A stretch of DNA of 40,420 nt from Moraxella oblonga NBRC 102422 (GTDB lineage: Bacteria > Pseudomonadota > Gammaproteobacteria > Pseudomonadales > Moraxellaceae), in contig NZ_BCYQ01000022.1 of NCBI RefSeq assembly GCF_001598275.1, positions 1-40,420 on the forward strand, read 5' to 3'. The notes beneath the pieces were generated by a model that was not told the origin of the DNA, ran no database searches, and was given only the letters and a program-made list of their open reading frames with translations. The position numbers and the translations under genes are program-made. Shown piece after piece: positions 37,095 to 40,420 of the stretch. Each line of letters starts with the position of its first letter. Position 1 is the first letter of the stretch.

Positions 37095-38225
37095 ATGACA
37101 ACATTGATTGCAGGGGCGAATGCGGTTTTATCAAATTCATCAATATCCATCGCCATCAACACCTCATTGGCGATGGGGCAGACGGTGGGCGTGGTGTGGC
37201 TGGCACTTGGTGAGGATTATAGTGCCAAAATCAGCCCTGCTTATCTACATGAACAAAAAAGCTGGGCAAAGTGTGATGATGGTGTATGGACGCTAAATTT
37301 GGCAGAGGTCTTTGGGCAGGGCGTAAAAAGCGTACAGATGGTCATTTATGCCTATTATGACCCCAACTTAGCAATCCCTGCCACTGAGCTTGCTGACATT
37401 GCTTTGACCGTTGATGGTAATATTTACTATGATGTACCCGTCAAAGAACGCCACATCAAAACCGCCCTTGTGCTTGAACTGTATGAGCGAGGCGGTCAGT
37501 ACAAATGCCGAGCCTTGGCAGAGTGTACAGGGGTAAATTTAAAGGCATTTGGTGAGCATTTGGGCATCTCTTTATATGAAAAATTCCCCCAAGAGACGAG
37601 CGACACCCCCACCCAAAGGCGACCTGTGGTAGGAGAGACATGGACAGGGACGGCATTTGCCATCGACAGCCACCATCTTTTGACTTGCCATCATGTCATT
37701 GATGGGGCAAGCGTGATTGGTATTCGTCAGCAGGGGCGAGCCGACCGTCAGGCGTATGTGGTGATGAGTGATGAGGGCAGTGATACGGCACTCATTCGTG
37801 TTGATGAGCCTTTGTCGTGTGTGTTGCCACTGGCACAGGGACAAGTTGAGCTTTTGGGTGAGAGTGTGGTTACGATGGGTTTTCCGCTGTCAGGGCTGAC
37901 AAGCCAGCTTCAAGTCACCTCTGGTAATATTTCTGGACTTCTGGGCGTACGAGATGATATTCGCTTTTTGCAGTTTACCGCTCCCATACAAGCAGGGTCT
38001 AGTGGCAGTCCGCTCATGCTTGCCACAGGTGAGGTGATTGGCATGGTAACATCAAGCATTACCAATACCCAAAATATGAATTATGCGGTAAAATATCAGC
38101 TTTTATCTGCCCTACTTAGTAGTGCAGGCGTGGCAAATGCTCACACCCCTCACACCGCCATGAGTACCCCAGAGCTGATCAGAGCTCACAAGGAGGCGGT
38201 GTATTTGGTGGGGTGTCGGGCGTGA
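37095..38225 (+). CDS. TerD-like domain fused to a trypsin-like serine protease
   Basis: A 376-aa fusion. Residues about 1-165 follow the TerD fold (strand pattern VGVVWLALGEDYSAK, then VKSVQMVIYAYYD, then LELYERGGQYKCRALAECTGVNL at the C-terminal signature), but the DLDA and GDNRTG calcium clusters are lost. Residues about 180-345 are a chymotrypsin/HtrA-like protease with an apparently complete triad: His200 in LLTCHHVID, Asp230 in SDTALIRV and Ser303 in AGSSGSP. No signal peptide or PDZ domain is present, so it should act in the cytoplasm. TGTAAGGACAT precedes the ATG. Proteolysis of a target gathered by TerD proteins is the inferred role. Confidence 0.88.
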   Translation: MTTLIAGANAVLSNSSISIAINTSLAMGQTVGVVWLALGEDYSAKISPAYLHEQKSWAKCDDGVWTLNLAEVFGQGVKSVQMVIYAYYDPNLAIPATELADIALTVDGNIYYDVPVKERHIKTALVLELYERGGQYKCRALAECTGVNLKAFGEHLGISLYEKFPQETSDTPTQRRPVVGETWTGTAFAIDSHHLLTCHHVIDGASVIGIRQQGRADRQAYVVMSDEGSDTALIRVDEPLSCVLPLAQGQVELLGESVVTMGFPLSGLTSQLQVTSGNISGLLGVRDDIRFLQFTAPIQAGSSGSPLMLATGEVIGMVTSSITNTQNMNYAVKYQLLSALLSSAGVANAHTPHTAMSTPELIRAHKEAVYLVGCRA

Positions 38226-38252
38226 TTTTTTTCAACCTAACCTCAAAAAGAT

Positions 38253-39818
38253 ATGATGACACAGCTAACCCCCTCCCTTAACAGCCAACTAAACAGCATG
38301 GCGGTCTTGATAGATGCAGACAATGCGTCCGCCAAAACCATTGACGCTGTCTTGGAGGCTATTGAAAAATTAGGGAAAATTACCACTAAAAAAATCTATG
38401 GCGATTGGTCGGCATCAGGATTATCCGCCAGTTGGCAAGAGGCGATTTTACGCCACGCCATAGACCCCATGCAACAATTTGCCTATGTCAAAGGCAAAAA
38501 CGCCACCGACATCGCCCTTGTGATTGAGGCGATGGACTTGCTTCATAGTGGTGAATATGATGGTTTTTGTTTGGTGTCGTCCGACAGCGATTTTGCTAGC
38601 CTTGCAGTACGCATTCGCAAAAGTGGTGTCAAGGTGATGGGTTTTGGGCGTAAAGAGGCAGTGGCTTCATTTCGCCAAGCCTGTGATGAGTTTTTTGAGG
38701 TGGAGAGTTTAAAAGCTGTGCAAAAACAGCTACCAAAACGCATACCTACCAACGAACTTAAACAAGACACTAAACTTATTAACGCCTTGCGTGAAGTGGT
38801 TGCTAATTTTGCCAATTTAGATGATGAGAATTGGTCAGATTATAAAGAGGTGTTGATTGCATTTGGCAAAAAATATTCAGAACTTAATCATGAAAAATAT
38901 GGCTATGAAAAACTTATTCATTTAATTAAAGCCACTGAGTTGTTTGATGTAAAAAATGATAAAGATAATCCTGCCATACTTTATGTGAAATCAAACACGC
39001 CTTTTAAATATTCTACCAAACAATTACAATCAGATAAGTTGTTGGTGAATACTATTAAATCATTGCTTGACAATAACCCAAAATCTGAAAATGGTTGGGT
39101 AAATATCAGTTATATCGCCAGCGAGTTAAACAAAAACCCACACATCAATGTTGATAAATATGGCTATAAAAAGTTCTCTGATTTGATTACTGCCATTCGT
39201 TTATTTGATATTAAAAAACAACCCAATGGCATGTACATTAAATTAAAACAACCAAAAAACAATCCAACCCTACAAAACAACACAAAGACAGATTTATCGT
39301 CCAATAAAGACACCCAAAAGCCTTTGACTTTGTCAGACCTTAACCAAAAACCATTGATTTTACATGGTGAGGTCAATGTTTATGTATATCGTCAGTCAGG
39401 CATGGATTTGGTGTTGTGGCGACTTGGCGAAAATAAAAAAGTACGCCACGAAGGTGATTTTGTGTTTTATGGTCAAACCCAAAGTCATGATAACACCATT
39501 GTGCTGGATAATCATGACTTGTATGATTTATTGATTTGCCGTTTATCTGTGCAAGATAAAGACATTCATCAGCTTGTATTTAGCGTCAGTCATGAATCTG
39601 ATGTTATGGCAAAAAGTCCGATAAAAGTTGTTATTGAACAAAATGGCAAACCATTATTTGCACATCAATTTATGGCAAATGACAACATCTCTAAAAGTGC
39701 GATTTTATTTAGCCTAAATCGTATTCCTGATGGTTGGCGTTTTGTGCCACGCTCACAATTTGTTGGGCATGACCTGCGTGCTTTATGTCATGCGTTTGGT
39801 GTGGAAGTTGAGGATTGA
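38253..39818 (+). CDS. NYN nuclease - two OST-HTH (LOTUS) - TerD-like fusion
   Basis: A 521-aa fusion. Residues about 16-150 are a NYN/PIN-like nuclease (DUF88 family): AVLIDADN with Asp21 and Asp23, KNATDIALVIEAMD with Asp86, and SSDSDFASL with Asp111 and Asp113, all the acidic metal-binding positions. Two OST-HTH/LOTUS RNA-binding modules follow (about 172-250 and 264-342), each ending in a YGYxKLxxLI...LFDxK pattern. Residues about 368-521 resemble TerD (VYRQSGMDLVLWRLGENKKV to GWRFVPRSQFVGHDLRALCHAFGV) without the calcium clusters. The first half occurs widely as a stand-alone RNase; the C-terminal TerD-like domain ties it to this cluster. The ATG at 38256 is an equal start choice. Confidence 0.88.
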   Translation: MMTQLTPSLNSQLNSMAVLIDADNASAKTIDAVLEAIEKLGKITTKKIYGDWSASGLSASWQEAILRHAIDPMQQFAYVKGKNATDIALVIEAMDLLHSGEYDGFCLVSSDSDFASLAVRIRKSGVKVMGFGRKEAVASFRQACDEFFEVESLKAVQKQLPKRIPTNELKQDTKLINALREVVANFANLDDENWSDYKEVLIAFGKKYSELNHEKYGYEKLIHLIKATELFDVKNDKDNPAILYVKSNTPFKYSTKQLQSDKLLVNTIKSLLDNNPKSENGWVNISYIASELNKNPHINVDKYGYKKFSDLITAIRLFDIKKQPNGMYIKLKQPKNNPTLQNNTKTDLSSNKDTQKPLTLSDLNQKPLILHGEVNVYVYRQSGMDLVLWRLGENKKVRHEGDFVFYGQTQSHDNTIVLDNHDLYDLLICRLSVQDKDIHQLVFSVSHESDVMAKSPIKVVIEQNGKPLFAHQFMANDNISKSAILFSLNRIPDGWRFVPRSQFVGHDLRALCHAFGVEVED

Positions 39819-39842
39819 AAAATTTGATAGTTATGTTAAAAT
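39815..39842 (+). promoter_or_regulatory. rnpB: Promoter of rnpB
   Basis: -35 TTGAAA (39815-39820), 16 bases, -10 TAAAAT (39837-39842) preceded by TGT. The -35 overlaps the stop codon of the preceding gene, and the expected start coincides with the first base of the P1 helix. Confidence 0.7.
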
Positions 39843-39848
39843 ATGTAC

Positions 39849-40241
39849 TGGTAAACCAGACAATCGCTGTCCACGTTAAGGGTGGAGGGAGGAAAGTCCG
39901 GACTACATAGGGCAGAGTGCCAGCTAACGGCTGGGCAGAGCAATCTGACGACCAGTGCAACAGAGAATAGACCGCCCGACCACTTAATTTGATTGGTTTT
40001 TTTAATGTGTTTTAAGCTCAACAGTCAAATTAAGTGGTCGGGTAAGGGTGAAACGGTGGGGTAAGAGCCCACCGCATGACTGGCAACAGTTCATGGCAAG
40101 GTAAACTCCACTCGTAGCAAGACCAAATAGGTACTCCATGGGTTGCCCGCTCAGAGTACGGGTAGGTTGCTTGACCATGTCAGCGATGGCATGGCTAGAT
40201 GAATGATTGTCCACGACAGAATCCGGCTTATCGGTTTGCCA
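39849..40241 (+). ncRNA. rnpB: RNase P RNA, bacterial class A
   Basis: The catalytic RNA that trims tRNA 5' leaders. Conserved blocks are AGGAAAGTCCGGAC and CATAGGGCAG (P4 region), CGACCAGTGCAACAGAGA, GGTAAGGGTGAAACGGTG, GGTAAACTCCA, AGCAAGACCAAATAG and TAGATGAATGATTGTCC near the 3' end, with CACGACAGAATCCGGCTTAT. P1 is formed by TGGTAAACC at the start and GGTTTGCCA at the end. A long perfect helix, 39975-39992 with 40025-40042, replaces the short P12 of E. coli. The exact ends are set by P1 and may be off by a few bases. Confidence 0.95.
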
Positions 40242-40265
40242 AAATATTATATTTTTCAATAAATT

Positions 40266-40299
40266 ATCATAAATTTTATTTTTTTGTAAAATTTATGAT
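40266..40299. repeat. 13-bp A/T inverted repeat between rnpB and tRNA
   Basis: ATCATAAATTTTA (40266-40278) and TAAAATTTATGAT (40287-40299) are perfect complements around a T-rich 8-base loop. It lies 25 bases after rnpB and touches the -35 of the tRNA promoter. It may serve as an unusual low-G+C terminator for rnpB or as a regulatory site. Confidence 0.5.
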
Positions 40300-40327
40300 T
40301 GACAGGTTGGTTATATTTTTGTAGAAT
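40299..40327 (+). promoter_or_regulatory. Promoter of the CAT-anticodon tRNA
   Basis: -35 TTGACA (40299-40304), 17 bases, -10 TAGAAT (40322-40327) preceded by TTGTAG-type bases. A 9-bp inverted repeat, ACAGGTTGG (40302-40310) and CCAACCTGT (40330-40338), flanks the -10. Confidence 0.8.
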
Positions 40328-40341
40328 ACCCAACCTGTAAT

Positions 40342-40418
40342 GGCAATGTAGCTCAGCCGGTTAGAGCGCACGACTCATAATCGTGAGGTCGGGAGTTCGA
40401 GTCTCCCCATCGCCACCA
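40342..40418 (+). tRNA. tRNA-Met (anticodon CAT), elongator type
   Basis: A 77-base cloverleaf with encoded CCA. The anticodon stem CACGA/TCGTG encloses CTCATAA. The T arm is GGGAG-TTCGAGT-CTCCC. A paired G1-C72 end argues against the initiator tRNA. tRNA-Ile2, whose CAT anticodon is modified to lysidine, remains possible from sequence alone. The acceptor stem GGCAATG/CATCGCC has an A-C mismatch at pair 4-69. Confidence 0.88.
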
Positions 40419-40420
40419 AC

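Noticed and set aside
32617-39818. Calling the cluster a tellurite-resistance operon
   Set aside because: Only TerD and TerC-type proteins are present, without the terZAB genes; resistance cannot be claimed from sequence.
40342-40418. Initiator tRNA-fMet
   Set aside because: The first base pair is G-C, whereas bacterial initiators have a 1-72 mismatch.

Overview
The window looks like a chromosomal segment of a Moraxellaceae gammaproteobacterium, most likely a Moraxella. The reasons are a fairly AT-rich sequence, a PanF/YhdT pair, the housekeeping run lepA-lepB-DUF4845-rnc-era-recO-pdxJ, a thrombospondin-linker OmpA porin, and tRNA and RNase P sequences close to the Acinetobacter/Moraxella type. 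The species is inferred from recall; no database search was possible.

Layout. (1) 1-5600: a four-gene restriction-modification island on the + strand. It holds two adenine-methyltransferase-like proteins that split the usual motifs between them, a small DUF3223/DCL-like protein, and an 831-aa GIY-YIG-like/superfamily 2 helicase fusion. (2) 5650-5935: tRNA-Val(TAC) and tRNA-Asp(GTC) behind a strong promoter and before a clear terminator. (3) 6276-8240: malate:quinone oxidoreductase, with an N-terminal membrane anchor and a long structured leader. (4) 8405-10292: an IS607-family element (serine-recombinase TnpA plus TnpB) bounded by a perfect 19-bp inverted repeat. (5) 10345-12458: a small membrane protein, then panF and yhdT on the - strand. 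(6) 12588-20457: a complete ABC-dependent (group 2) capsule export and Kdo-linker module in the order kpsM-kpsT-kpsE-kpsD-kpsC-kpsS, with no serotype-specific biosynthesis genes in the window. (7) 20565-32517: housekeeping genes lepA, lepB, DUF4845, rnc, era, a broken small gene, recO, pdxJ, ompA-like, typA, mscL, coaD and a YfhL-type ferredoxin. (8) 32617-39818: a Ter-type (TerD/TerC) stress cluster. (9) 39849-40418: RNase P RNA and a CAT-anticodon tRNA.

The most interesting part is the Ter cluster. Three TerD proteins keep the acidic calcium-binding signature. They are interspersed with a TerC/DUF475 membrane protein that carries a textbook EF-hand loop, an AIM24-like beta-sandwich protein and an unrecognised 126-aa protein. 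Downstream come two proteins in which a degenerate TerD domain is fused to an enzyme: TerD with a trypsin-like serine protease, and a NYN-type nuclease with two OST-HTH (LOTUS) modules and a C-terminal TerD domain. My inference is that the canonical TerD proteins form a Ca2+-responsive scaffold, membrane-linked through TerC, which docks a protease and an RNase through their TerD-like domains. That would be a stress or phage response with protein- and RNA-cleaving arms. None of the classical tellurite genes (terB, terA, terZ) is seen.

Other points recovered by reading between genes: a 78-codon small gene interrupted by one in-frame stop (25768-26004), a terminator placed directly on a promoter before the second terD, long hairpin leaders before mqo and mscL, and an RNase P RNA with an expanded 18-bp helix.
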